Below are positions 50,534 to 58,267 of a stretch of 64,000 nt of DNA, piece after piece; the stretch's first letter is position 1; every line of letters starts with the position of its first letter. A model generated the notes under the pieces. That model saw only the letters and a program-made list of their open reading frames with translations, was not told where the DNA came from and did not search any database. Made by a program: the position numbers and the translations under genes. This stretch comes from Geomonas agri (GTDB taxonomy: Bacteria > Desulfobacterota > Desulfuromonadia > Geobacterales > Geobacteraceae): assembly GCF_020179605.1 (NCBI RefSeq), contig NZ_JAINZO010000001.1:1772799-1836798 (forward strand), in the 5' to 3' direction.

Positions 50534-52167
50534 GTGAGCTGTTCCTCCTTGGGAGTTTCGGGACACTGTGCGGGTGCGGGACCCCCCTTATACCCCCCTG
50601 CGGCATTGCCCGCATGCCCGCAAAGCGGGGTGCGGCCATTGTGCGGTGCTATCTGATATTCAACATTGCCCGCATGCCCGCATGCTGATGAATCCAGGCT
50701 TTTGGGTGTCAGCACCCGTACCTTGTGACGGTCTGCGCGGGTAATGTAGTCTTCAGTTATTTCTCCCATTGCCCGCAACCGCTCCACATGCTTCCAAAAA
50801 CGCTTTCTTTCGGTGTTCCCGCCCAGCAGACTTTGGGGGAATTCGTCTTGCACTGAGAGCACATGATATGCAGTCCGCTGGCCTGACGTCGCCGCAGGCA
50901 CCGGGCCCGTCGCCGCTATGAGCGCAGCCATTATGCCAGCCTGCTCCTCACGCTCTCTGTAGTTCCTGTCGAAGTGGCTTTCGCCCTGGTCGACAGTGCC
51001 CACAAACATCCCCGCTTCGACGTCCCAATTGAAACGCATTGCCCCGTCTGTCGGTCCCAAGTTGGATTTTTGCAGCTCGAGAATCAGATCCCCGGTGCGC
51101 TCCGGGCCACCCCCTTCTTCGCGTTTAGCTTCCGGGAAGAGATACCAGCGGGCACGGACGGAGTTATGCCAGCCTGTGGAGCCAGAATAGCCCTCTGTTG
51201 TCCTTTGGCCGGCAGCAGGCTTCGACACATGGCCGACCAACACAACGGCCCCATCTTCGGGCGGAATAAGCGCCAGGAGTGCGTTGATGTAGGCTTTGAC
51301 CTCAGCCCGGGCATTTTCGTTGCCGTCGTACGTGTCGCTGATCCCGTCGACAAAAAGAACTTGGGAGGCGTGGTCCTGGATCATTTTGGCCAGGTGGCGG
51401 TAAGCGTCGGTGAGGGGATGGGCGTTGCGTCCTGGCTGGTAGAGGATACTTTCGCGCCCCACAAGGTCCAACACGTCGAGTTTGCCGGCTAGGTCTGCCA
51501 GTTGGATCCCAAGGTAAGAACAGATCCTGTTGAGGCGCCAATGCAGCACACCTTCCCGATCTTCGCACGACAGGTACAACACGCGCCTGCGTTCTACCTG
51601 TAAGCCAAAGAAGGGTAGCCCCAGGGCGACGCACACGGCAAGGACCAAGGCCAATGCGGACTTGCCTATGCCACCATGCCCGGCAAAGAGAGTCGCATAT
51701 CCACATGGCAGCCAGTCTTTCATGATGAACTTTTGGGGATACGGCTCGGATTGGGACAGTTGTACCAGGTCGACTGGGTCAGGCCAAATTGTGGCCCCAG
51801 TTTGGTCAGCACGGGCCAATTCGCTTATCCTGGTAATAGCAGTTGCCCAAGGGACCAAACTTTGGCCAGCGTTGGTTGCTTCCGTCAGTCGAGCGCCCAG
51901 CAACCGGACTAGATAATCCGACAGGGGCCTGTAGGTGTGTTCTTCCTCAGTGAGTATTGAGACGGCGATGGGGTCTAAACCCGCGCCTTCCACTATTTCG
52001 TCAATGCTGCGGTCTTCTGTGTCTTTGGCAAAGTACGCGGCGAGCCGGAAATAGATGGCATCCCCTTTGAAAGTTCCGCGGGGGACCAGCGAAAAAAGCT
52101 GTTGTCTCCGCACTGGCTTGGTGATGAAAGCCACAGAGAGCGCAGCGCGCATGAGGGGTTCGCTCAT
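50524..52167 (-). CDS. RepA-like hexameric helicase / AAA ATPase
   Basis: A 547-residue replication-type protein. After about 150 residues of unknown fold comes a RecA/RepA-type ATPase: Walker A AGHGGIGKSALALVLAV, RRRVLYLSCEDREGVLHWRL, Walker B QVLFVDGISDTY, and VVLVGHVSKPAAGQRTTEGYSGSTGW. The C-terminal 130 residues (REREEQAGIMAAL ... NTERKRFWKHVERLRAMG) look like a winged-helix DNA-binding part. It would unwind the element's origin after excision. The start is coupled to the upstream gene by ATGA; the open frame reaches nine codons further. Confidence 0.85.
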   Translation of the reverse strand: MSEPLMRAALSVAFITKPVRRQQLFSLVPRGTFKGDAIYFRLAAYFAKDTEDRSIDEIVEGAGLDPIAVSILTEEEHTYRPLSDYLVRLLGARLTEATNAGQSLVPWATAITRISELARADQTGATIWPDPVDLVQLSQSEPYPQKFIMKDWLPCGYATLFAGHGGIGKSALALVLAVCVALGLPFFGLQVERRRVLYLSCEDREGVLHWRLNRICSYLGIQLADLAGKLDVLDLVGRESILYQPGRNAHPLTDAYRHLAKMIQDHASQVLFVDGISDTYDGNENARAEVKAYINALLALIPPEDGAVVLVGHVSKPAAGQRTTEGYSGSTGWHNSVRARWYLFPEAKREEGGGPERTGDLILELQKSNLGPTDGAMRFNWDVEAGMFVGTVDQGESHFDRNYREREEQAGIMAALIAATGPVPAATSGQRTAYHVLSVQDEFPQSLLGGNTERKRFWKHVERLRAMGEITEDYITRADRHKVRVLTPKSLDSSACGHAGNVEYQIAPHNGRTPLCGHAGNAAGGYKGGPAPAQCPETPKEEQLTWN

Positions 52168-52412
52168 AACGCCCCCTGTTTGAGGTCCTTGCACTGGCCC
52201 ATGATCTCACCATAAGCTTGCATGATCTTCTTCGGGGGGATGGGGAGCACCTGGCCGGACTCGTAGGCTTCAAGGAGCTTCCTGACTGGGGGACTAGACT
52301 CGTATGATGCGGTGCAGCGGGGACTACAGAGTTTGAAGATGGTGACGGGGTGGCCGGCTGCCTTGATCACAGCCGCGCGTTTCATATCTCGGTCATTGAT
52401 TGCAGGGTACAA
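52164..52412 (-). CDS. Small phage-element protein
   Basis: 82 residues, starting with TTG five bases after GGAGGACAC. It contains two Cys and a His-Pro pair (AAGHPVTIFKLCSPRCTASYE) and a helical C terminus. Not recognised. Coupled to the RepA-like gene by a four-base overlap. Confidence 0.6.
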   Translation of the reverse strand: MYPAINDRDMKRAAVIKAAGHPVTIFKLCSPRCTASYESSPPVRKLLEAYESGQVLPIPPKKIMQAYGEIMGQCKDLKQGAL

Positions 52413-52478
52413 GTGTCCTCCTTTTCCACGCGTGTGCGCAGCACGGCGACTTCTCGCGACGTGGCCTTTGTTTTGGGT

Positions 52479-52685
52479 TTATGCTGCTTCTTTCAGTGCC
52501 ATCCTGGTAAGATGCCTCCTGGTCTTCACGATCTCGGCGCGGAGTGCAACGTTATCGGACAAGCTGTCGTCCGTACTCCAGAGGTTTACGAGGTGCTCCA
52601 ACAGTTCTAGCCGCTGCCTGCAGTTCAGGTTCTTGATTCCTTGGCTAATCCGTTCCATTTTTCCGTCCCTTTCTTCTTTACTCAT
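52479..52685 (-). CDS. Small helical protein
   Basis: 68 residues, entirely helical and charged (GIKNLNCRQRLELLEHLVNL). Not recognised. TAGGAGGACACGAGG before the ATG gives a strong ribosome binding site. Confidence 0.6.
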   Translation of the reverse strand: MSKEERDGKMERISQGIKNLNCRQRLELLEHLVNLWSTDDSLSDNVALRAEIVKTRRHLTRMALKEAA

Positions 52686-52743
52686 CCTCGTGTCCTCCTA
52701 GTGTGCCCTCAAGGGGCGGATTTCCGGCGCTGGGCCGGTTTGC

Positions 52744-53001
52744 TTACGCGGTGTGCCGGTTCGCTTCGAGCCACTGGTCGAGATCGTCTTTGAGGTAAAG
52801 GATTTTCCGCCCCAGTTTGACAAAAGGCGGAGGCGGTAGCCTGTTTGCCCGGCGCCCCTCCATACGGCCTTGACGGAGGGAGGCCCGAGAAATTCCAAGG
52901 TAGTGCGCAGCTTCCTCCTCGGAGAGCCCACGCCTGCCGATCGCCGGTTGGTCATTTCTGGGATTGGTTGCTGCGGTGAGATTGGTTGATATGTGTGACA
53001 T
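52744..53001 (-). CDS. Excisionase/AlpA-type HTH protein
   Basis: An 85-residue protein with an HTH_17-like domain: GLSEEEAAHYLGISRASLRQ, then PPPPFVKLGRKILYLKDDLDQWLE. Start: the ATG at 53001 after GGGGGTATTTCT; the frame is open another 41 codons without sense. As the first gene of the leftward early cluster it is a good candidate for excisionase or activator. A second such gene lies at 49860. Confidence 0.82.
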   Translation of the reverse strand: MSHISTNLTAATNPRNDQPAIGRRGLSEEEAAHYLGISRASLRQGRMEGRRANRLPPPPFVKLGRKILYLKDDLDQWLEANRHTA

Positions 53002-53194
53002 AGAAATACCCCCATGACTCGTTGTTGATTGTTGGTCATAGGAATACACCTGAGGTGCTTCAGGTATCAAACTGGATAAGAGAAGTAAATGAAACATGCA
53101 CCAAGTGTAACTGCTTGATATCATGTTAAGCGAAAGCTGTAGGTGGGGACAATTTTGGTATTTTTTGAGGGGGAGTCGGTGTAAAAGTGGACAA

Positions 53195-53725
53195 CTATTT
53201 TTCTATCGTCAAAGCGATTATTGACTTCAATCTGACGAGGCTAACTACTCTATCTACTGTTTTTTTATAATATTTTCTAGTCCTAAGCCTATTATTGTTA
53301 GGTTCTATTCGGTATTGTGAACCGTATATGTAGTGTTCCATGAAATGTTCTAAGCTGACTCTTAGATGTTGTGCAGTAACAATGCACCTTGCTTTTTCAA
53401 CCAAAGTTTCATCTATTTTATTTAGTTCTAATTCAATGAGCCAAAGCAATAAAATATTGGTTGTAGACAAACACCTGTGTGGTTCGCGCACTATTGGGAT
53501 AGTATTTAGTTTATGATCTTGGTTCAAATATCTTTTCAAAGTTTTTTCACTTATGCCTAAAAACCCTGCAATCACCGGTTTTCCTACTAGCAATTTGCCA
53601 AGAGCATTATACAAAGTAGCGGTAGGAAACCCATCATTACTTAATAAATCAGTTACATGGTAGAAATTTCTCAGGCCCAAATCATCCAACTCAGCCAAGT
53701 TTTTCACCATCACGAATTTACTCAT
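53195..53725 (-). CDS. AT-rich helical protein translated with the integrase
   Basis: A 176-residue protein of unknown function. It is rich in Leu, Asn, Lys and Ile; a possible HTH reads KPVIAGFLGISEKTLKRYLN. The gene is far more AT-rich than its neighbours, a sign of separate origin. Its ATG lies two bases after the integrase stop with GTGAGG shared across the join, so it is expressed with the integrase. In satellites and prophages this slot often carries immunity, defence or control genes, but nothing in the sequence proves such a role. Confidence 0.65.
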   Translation of the reverse strand: MSKFVMVKNLAELDDLGLRNFYHVTDLLSNDGFPTATLYNALGKLLVGKPVIAGFLGISEKTLKRYLNQDHKLNTIPIVREPHRCLSTTNILLLWLIELELNKIDETLVEKARCIVTAQHLRVSLEHFMEHYIYGSQYRIEPNNNRLRTRKYYKKTVDRVVSLVRLKSIIALTIEK

Positions 53726-53727
53726 TT

Positions 53728-54981
53728 TTACCTCACCAATTTGGCGACGGCCGCGGCCTTATGCTCGGGTGCAAGATGCGCGTACCGCAGTGTCATTTTC
53801 AGGTCGGAATGGCCCAACAATTCGCGTACTGTGTTGAGATCCACCCCAGCCATGACTAGCTTGCTGGCGAAGTGGTGGCGCATGTCGTGCCAATGGAAGT
53901 CCGCGATGCCGGCGGCTTCGAGGACGGCCCCCCAGGCTTTGTTGACATTGTCGAGGACTCCACCTTTTCGGCCTGGAAACACCAGGGTTCCCGCGGATTG
54001 CTTTTTCCAACCGGCCAAGGCATCCAATGCCGGCGAATTGAGAGGGATGTATCTGGTTTTCCCGCTCTTTGCCGTCTGGCCACCAACGGTTATCAATGCC
54101 CGGTCGAGGTCCACTTTTTCCCATGTCAATGATACGAGTTCGCCCCAGCGCAAGCCGGTATTGAGGGAAACAAGAACCATCGGCTTGAGGTGATCGGCAA
54201 AGGATGCCGCGGCCAAGTCAGGGAAAAGAGGATAGCCTCTGTCTCTCCGCCATTGGTTTGCGTTGCTACGCTCTGCCCTGGCCCTGGTCTCGCGTTCGTC
54301 AAGAACCCTCATAAGGTTTTGCTCTTCGTCCTTGGATAAAAACCGCACTCGTGAGCCGTCATCGACCTTTGAAGGCTTCACTTTGGAAAGGGGATGGTCC
54401 TGCAACGCCTTCCATTCGACGGCCTTGGAAACCAGCGCCTTTAAAGCGGTAAGATCCCGGTTGACGGTGGAGGGTTTCAAGCCTTCCTTTAACCGGCGGG
54501 TCCGCCACTTCTCCACGTTCCAGGCAGTGAGGTTTATCAGGTCGGTGCTTAAAAATTCTGCAAAGCAGTTTCTTAGGCGGTTGACAGTCGCTTTGCCGTC
54601 CTTTTGGTTGGCTTCGGCCCATGGAGCGTACACGTCATCGAGGAAGGATTTGAAGGTGTGCTGTTTGGCGGTCTTTTTTTCTGCTGCAGGGTCGACCCCG
54701 TCTTTGACCATGCGAAGGATCTTCTCGGCTTCGTCTCGGGCCTGTGCGGGAGTGAACAAGGTATGGCGCCCGATCCTGGCCATGGTTTGTTTGCCATTAG
54801 CCAGCCGGTATCTTGCGACGTATATCTTGCCGCCTGGTTCCACCCTGCCATCGGGCTTCACTATGTCAGGGTACACAATGAGTCCGAAGCCTTTGAGTTC
54901 GGTATCCCATATTTCAAACTTCTTCTCTCCTGCCTTGGTCTGCTTGCCCCTCAGAAGTTCGACGCCTATTTTGGCTTTCAT
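53728..54981 (-). CDS. Tyrosine recombinase / integrase of the tRNA-Val element
   Basis: A 417-residue P4-like integrase. The N-terminal DUF4102-type arm-binding domain (FEIWDTELKGFGLIVYP ... YRLANGKQTMARIGRHTLFTP) precedes a core-binding domain (about 105-200) and the catalytic domain with NTGLRWGELVSL (Arg), WHDMRHHFASKLVMAG (HxxR) and LLGHSDLKMTLRYAHLAP (H and Tyr). Start: the ATG at 54981 after AAAAAGGGGGGCGGC. It lies beside the right attachment site with an arm-type repeat in its leader, so it may repress itself. Confidence 0.95.
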   Translation of the reverse strand: MKAKIGVELLRGKQTKAGEKKFEIWDTELKGFGLIVYPDIVKPDGRVEPGGKIYVARYRLANGKQTMARIGRHTLFTPAQARDEAEKILRMVKDGVDPAAEKKTAKQHTFKSFLDDVYAPWAEANQKDGKATVNRLRNCFAEFLSTDLINLTAWNVEKWRTRRLKEGLKPSTVNRDLTALKALVSKAVEWKALQDHPLSKVKPSKVDDGSRVRFLSKDEEQNLMRVLDERETRARAERSNANQWRRDRGYPLFPDLAAASFADHLKPMVLVSLNTGLRWGELVSLTWEKVDLDRALITVGGQTAKSGKTRYIPLNSPALDALAGWKKQSAGTLVFPGRKGGVLDNVNKAWGAVLEAAGIADFHWHDMRHHFASKLVMAGVDLNTVRELLGHSDLKMTLRYAHLAPEHKAAAVAKLVR

Positions 54982-54993
54982 GCCGCCCCCCTT

Positions 54994-55017
54994 TTTCACA
55001 GCGCACACATAGCGCAC
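54994..55017. repeat. Right arm-type site of the tRNA-Val element
   Basis: TTTCACAGCGCACACA then TAGCGCAC, one base different from 44620-44643. It overlaps the integrase leader, 13 bases upstream of the start codon. Confidence 0.7.
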
Positions 55018-55145
55018 ACCATGAATATATCATAGGGGATTACAGTAAACAACTGCGAACATGGAAACAGCAATATCACACTGATTTTACACGTATTTCA
55101 CGTTCACCATCTTTTACCGTTGTTTACCAGCTTTTTGTAAATAAT

Positions 55146-55200
55146 TGCCTTCACACGGCAGGGGTCACTGGTTCGAACCCAGTATCGCCCACCATGCAAA
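55146..55200 (+). repeat. Right attachment site (55-bp tRNA-Val 3' fragment)
   Basis: Exact copy of 44530-44584. It lacks the acceptor 5' strand and D arm, so it is not a working tRNA. Confidence 0.95.
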
Positions 55201-55205
55201 CAACC

Positions 55206-55237
55206 AAGGCCAAGTCAATCGACTTGGCCTTTTTTTT
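55206..55237 (+). terminator. Displaced native terminator of tRNA-Val
   Basis: AAGGCCAAGTC / GACTTGGCCTT with loop AATC and a T7 run, five bases beyond the right attachment repeat. It is in the tRNA's direction and must have followed the tRNA directly before insertion. Confidence 0.88.
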
Positions 55238-55370
55238 ACCTCCCATCAACAACTAATTTCCGCTAATACTCCTCATCAGTACTCGCAGCTTCTCCGTTAC
55301 GAACATTACGCACACCCCCCCCCAATAGCAACAACTTCTTTTACCTTCAGAATCCACCATTTTCTCAATT

Positions 55371-55399
55371 TATGACAGTATTGTCATATACATGTCATA
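55371..55399 (+). promoter_or_regulatory. Candidate OmpR/PhoP-type operator upstream of arnT
   Basis: TGTCATA occurs at 55382-55388 and 55393-55399, 11 bp apart, and inverted as TATGACA at 55371-55377. Direct repeats one helical turn apart are how OmpR/PhoB-family regulators bind, and arn operons elsewhere are controlled by PmrA or PhoP. The rest of the 290-bp gap before arnT holds only the tRNA terminator at 55206 and AT-rich DNA. Confidence 0.5.
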
Positions 55400-55491
55400 T
55401 AGAGGTAATGCGCATTACTCTACTATGAGCGACCGTTTACTGATTACACCCGTCGTCTCATGACGAAGCAGTCTCTGGGAGAGCCATCCGC

Positions 55492-57153
55492 ATGCCACTT
55501 CAACTGGACTACCTGACCCGGTCGCACGAATCGCGGCGCCGGGATCTAGTGCTGCTCACCGTACTGTTCGGGCTGCTCTTTCTCCAACTCCTGGGCCACT
55601 TCCCCCTGATCGACCCGGACGAGACGCGCTACGCCGAGATCCCGCGGGAAATGCTGGAGCGCGGCGACCTGATCACCCCGATGCTCAACTACGTGAAGTA
55701 CTTCGAGAAGCCGGTGCTGCTGTACTGGCTGAACGCGGCGTCCTTCTACCTGTTCGGCATCAGCGAATTCACCGCCCGGCTGGCCTGCGCCCTGAGCGGC
55801 CTCGGCACGGTGCTGTTCAGCTATCACCTGGGACGCGAGCTCTTCGGCCGACGGACCGGGTTGCTCGCGGCCCTGATCCTCGGCGGATGCACGGGGTTCC
55901 TGATCCAGTCCAGGATCAACATCACCGACATACCGCTCACCTTCACCGTGACCGTTGCACTGGGGAGCTACATCCTCGCTGCGCGCGATGCCGACCAGCC
56001 CAGACCCGGCTATTACTACCTCTTCTACATCTTCGCCGCCCTCGCGGTGCTGGCCAAGGGGCTGATCGGCATGGTCCTTCCGGGTGCGGTCGTGTTCTGG
56101 CACATCGTGCTGACCCGCCGTTGGCGCATCCTGAAGGAGATGCGCCTGGTCACCGGGCTCCTGGTGTTCTTCGCGGTGGCCTCACCCTGGTTCGTGCTGG
56201 TGTGCCAGCGCAACCCGGAGTTCTTCCAGTTCTTCTTCATTCACGAACACTTCGAGCGCTTCCTGACCAAGGTGCACGGTCGCTACCAGCCGATCTGGTA
56301 CTTCGTCCCCATCCTGATCGGCTTCATGATCCCCTGGTCCTTCTTCATCTTGCCTGCGCTGCGCAATTTCTGGCGCAACCGGTCACTTCCCGGGGGGGAG
56401 GCGCGCCTGTACCTCGCGCTGTGGGCCATCATCATCTTCGCGTTCTTCTCGAAATCCAATTCAAAACTGCCCGCCTACATCCTGCCGGTGTACCCGGCGC
56501 TGGCCATCCTGATCGCCGGGGTGTTCGACCGCGCCTTCAACGGTGATTTCCTCCCGCTGCGCCGCCCCGCCATCGTGTTCTGCGGTGCGCTGTGCGTCCT
56601 TGGGTGCGGGGGGATGCTCTACCCGCTGGTGATGCACCGACCGCTCGTGTCGCCGGTCGGGGGGCTCGTCATCGGCTCGATATTCGTCATACAGGGAGCA
56701 GTTGGCCTGGCAGCCGTGAAGCGCAGAGACCCGCGGCAGCTCTTCGTCGGTCTCCTGGCCGGCTCCATCCTCCTCTTTCTGGCCGCGCCCCACATCGTCT
56801 TTCCGCTGTTCGTGGAGCGCAAATCGTACCGCGAACCGGGAGAGATCGTGAAAAAGCTGGCCGGCCCGGACGCGGTGCTGGTGAGCCAGGGGTTGCGCCA
56901 GGGACTGAGCTTCTATGCCCAGCGCCGCTGCGTCATCTTCGACGGGCAGGGAGAGATCGAGTTCGGCAGCAAGATCGGCGACCAGTCTGCCTGGTTCTTG
57001 AATCGCGACGGCTTCCGCACCCTGTGGAACGGACCCAAGCCCGTGTACGCTATGATCGTGAAGGAATACCTGGCGGATCTCTCGAGGGAGAGCGCTACCC
57101 CGCCGCACATCCTGTGGCAGAGTTCCAAACACTACCTGGTAAGCAACAGATAA
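55492..57153 (+). CDS. arnT: ArnT-type lipid A 4-amino-4-deoxy-L-arabinose transferase
   Basis: A 553-residue GT39/GT83 membrane glycosyltransferase with about 12 membrane segments. The catalytic acidic loop FPLIDPDETRYAEIPREML is present, followed by KYFEKPVLLYWLNA, QSRINITDIPLTF and PAYILPVYPALAIL, which are ArnT features. It moves L-Ara4N from its undecaprenyl carrier to lipid A on the periplasmic face, lowering polymyxin binding. First gene of an operon that contains every Ara4N step. AGAGCC-like context gives only a modest ribosome binding site. Confidence 0.9.
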   Translation: MPLQLDYLTRSHESRRRDLVLLTVLFGLLFLQLLGHFPLIDPDETRYAEIPREMLERGDLITPMLNYVKYFEKPVLLYWLNAASFYLFGISEFTARLACALSGLGTVLFSYHLGRELFGRRTGLLAALILGGCTGFLIQSRINITDIPLTFTVTVALGSYILAARDADQPRPGYYYLFYIFAALAVLAKGLIGMVLPGAVVFWHIVLTRRWRILKEMRLVTGLLVFFAVASPWFVLVCQRNPEFFQFFFIHEHFERFLTKVHGRYQPIWYFVPILIGFMIPWSFFILPALRNFWRNRSLPGGEARLYLALWAIIIFAFFSKSNSKLPAYILPVYPALAILIAGVFDRAFNGDFLPLRRPAIVFCGALCVLGCGGMLYPLVMHRPLVSPVGGLVIGSIFVIQGAVGLAAVKRRDPRQLFVGLLAGSILLFLAAPHIVFPLFVERKSYREPGEIVKKLAGPDAVLVSQGLRQGLSFYAQRRCVIFDGQGEIEFGSKIGDQSAWFLNRDGFRTLWNGPKPVYAMIVKEYLADLSRESATPPHILWQSSKHYLVSNR

Positions 57154-57211
57154 CTATACGGCTCCGGCGCACCTGGCGACCGGAGGCTACTCAGCAGTTA
57201 AGGAGAGACAC

Positions 57212-58252
57212 ATGAAGGTACTGATCCTCGGCGTGAACGGTTTCATCGGCAACGCCCTCACCCACCGCATCCTGACCACCACCGACTGGGAGGTCTACGG
57301 CCTCGACATGGCCTGCGACAAGCTGGAACGGTCCATGGGGCATGAGCGTTTCCACTTCCTCGAAGGCGACATCACCATCAACAAGGAATGGATCGAATAC
57401 AACATCAAGAAGTGCGACGTGGTGCTCCCGCTGGTGGCCATCGCCACCCCGATCACCTACGTCAAGGACCCGCTGCGGGTCTTCGAGCTCGATTTCGAGG
57501 AAAACCTCAAGGTGATCCGCCTCTGCGCCAAGTACAACAAGCGCGTTATCTTCCCGTCCACCTCCGAGGTCTACGGCATGAGCCCGGACCGCGAATTTAA
57601 CGAGGAGAACTCGCCGCTCATGCTGGGCCCGATCAACAAGGAGCGCTGGATCTACTCCTGTGCCAAGCAGATGCTGGACCGGGTCATCTACGCCTACGGT
57701 GCCCACGAGGGTCTGCGCTACACCCTGTTCCGCCCCTTCAACTGGATCGGCCCCAAGCTGGACTCGATCAGCACCGCCAAGGAAGGGAGCTCCCGCGTGC
57801 TGACCCAGTTCCTCTACAACATCCTGGTCGGCGACCCGATCCAGCTCGTGGACGGCGGCGAGCAGCGCCGCTCCTTCACCTTCCTCGAGGACGGCATCGA
57901 CTGCCTGATGCGCATCATCGAGAACCGCGACGGCTGCGCCGACGCCCGGATCTTCAACATCGGCAACCCCAGCAACGACCTCTCCGTGAAAGAACTGGCG
58001 CACAAGCTGCTGGAACTGGTACAACAGTATCCCGATTACCGCGACAAGGCCCAGAACTGCCGCATCGTCGAGGTCACCTCGGGCGAGTACTACGGCAAGG
58101 GGTACCAGGACATGCTGACCCGCGTCCCCTCGGTGGAAAACGCGAAGAAGCACCTGGGCTGGGAGCCGACCACGTCCGTGGACGACGCCCTGAAACAGAC
58201 CCTCGACTTCTACCTGATCGAGCAGCGGGAACACATCCAGCACCTTTTGTAA
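57212..58252 (+). CDS. UDP-glucuronate C4-dehydrogenase/decarboxylase (ArnA C-terminal activity)
   Basis: A 346-residue short-chain dehydrogenase of the ArnA type: ILGVNGFIGNALTHRIL binds NAD, and SCAKQMLDRVIYAYG is the YxxxK-equivalent region in the family form, with VIFPSTSEVYGM (catalytic Ser/Thr), FRPFNWIGPKLDS and RSFTFLEDGIDCLMRII. It converts UDP-glucuronate to UDP-4-keto-pentose. In E. coli this is the C-terminal half of ArnA; here it is a gene of its own, with the formyltransferase half encoded at 60356. AAGGAGAGACAC precedes the ATG. Confidence 0.93.
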   Translation: MKVLILGVNGFIGNALTHRILTTTDWEVYGLDMACDKLERSMGHERFHFLEGDITINKEWIEYNIKKCDVVLPLVAIATPITYVKDPLRVFELDFEENLKVIRLCAKYNKRVIFPSTSEVYGMSPDREFNEENSPLMLGPINKERWIYSCAKQMLDRVIYAYGAHEGLRYTLFRPFNWIGPKLDSISTAKEGSSRVLTQFLYNILVGDPIQLVDGGEQRRSFTFLEDGIDCLMRIIENRDGCADARIFNIGNPSNDLSVKELAHKLLELVQQYPDYRDKAQNCRIVEVTSGEYYGKGYQDMLTRVPSVENAKKHLGWEPTTSVDDALKQTLDFYLIEQREHIQHLL

Positions 58253-58267
58253 GCTTCCGGAGGCCAC

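Larger units (their letters stand above)
44530..55200. mobile_element. Mini-prophage or phage satellite in tRNA-Val(CAC)
   Basis: A 10,671-bp element between two exact 55-bp copies of the tRNA-Val 3' end. All confident genes are on the minus strand: integrase, an AT-rich helical gene, two AlpA-like HTH genes, several small genes, a RepA-like ATPase, a major capsid protein, a small terminase subunit and a tape measure protein. No portal, large terminase, protease, tail tube, baseplate, holin or lysin gene is seen, and no gene is visibly broken. Size and content suit a satellite that uses a helper phage, but a neatly deleted prophage is the alternative. Confidence 0.9.

Noticed and set aside
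53140-53200. GTGTAAAAGTGGACAA-like stretch resembling an IS21-type end
   Set aside because: Only one short end-like piece is present, with no partner end, transposase or target duplication, so an insertion sequence is not supported.
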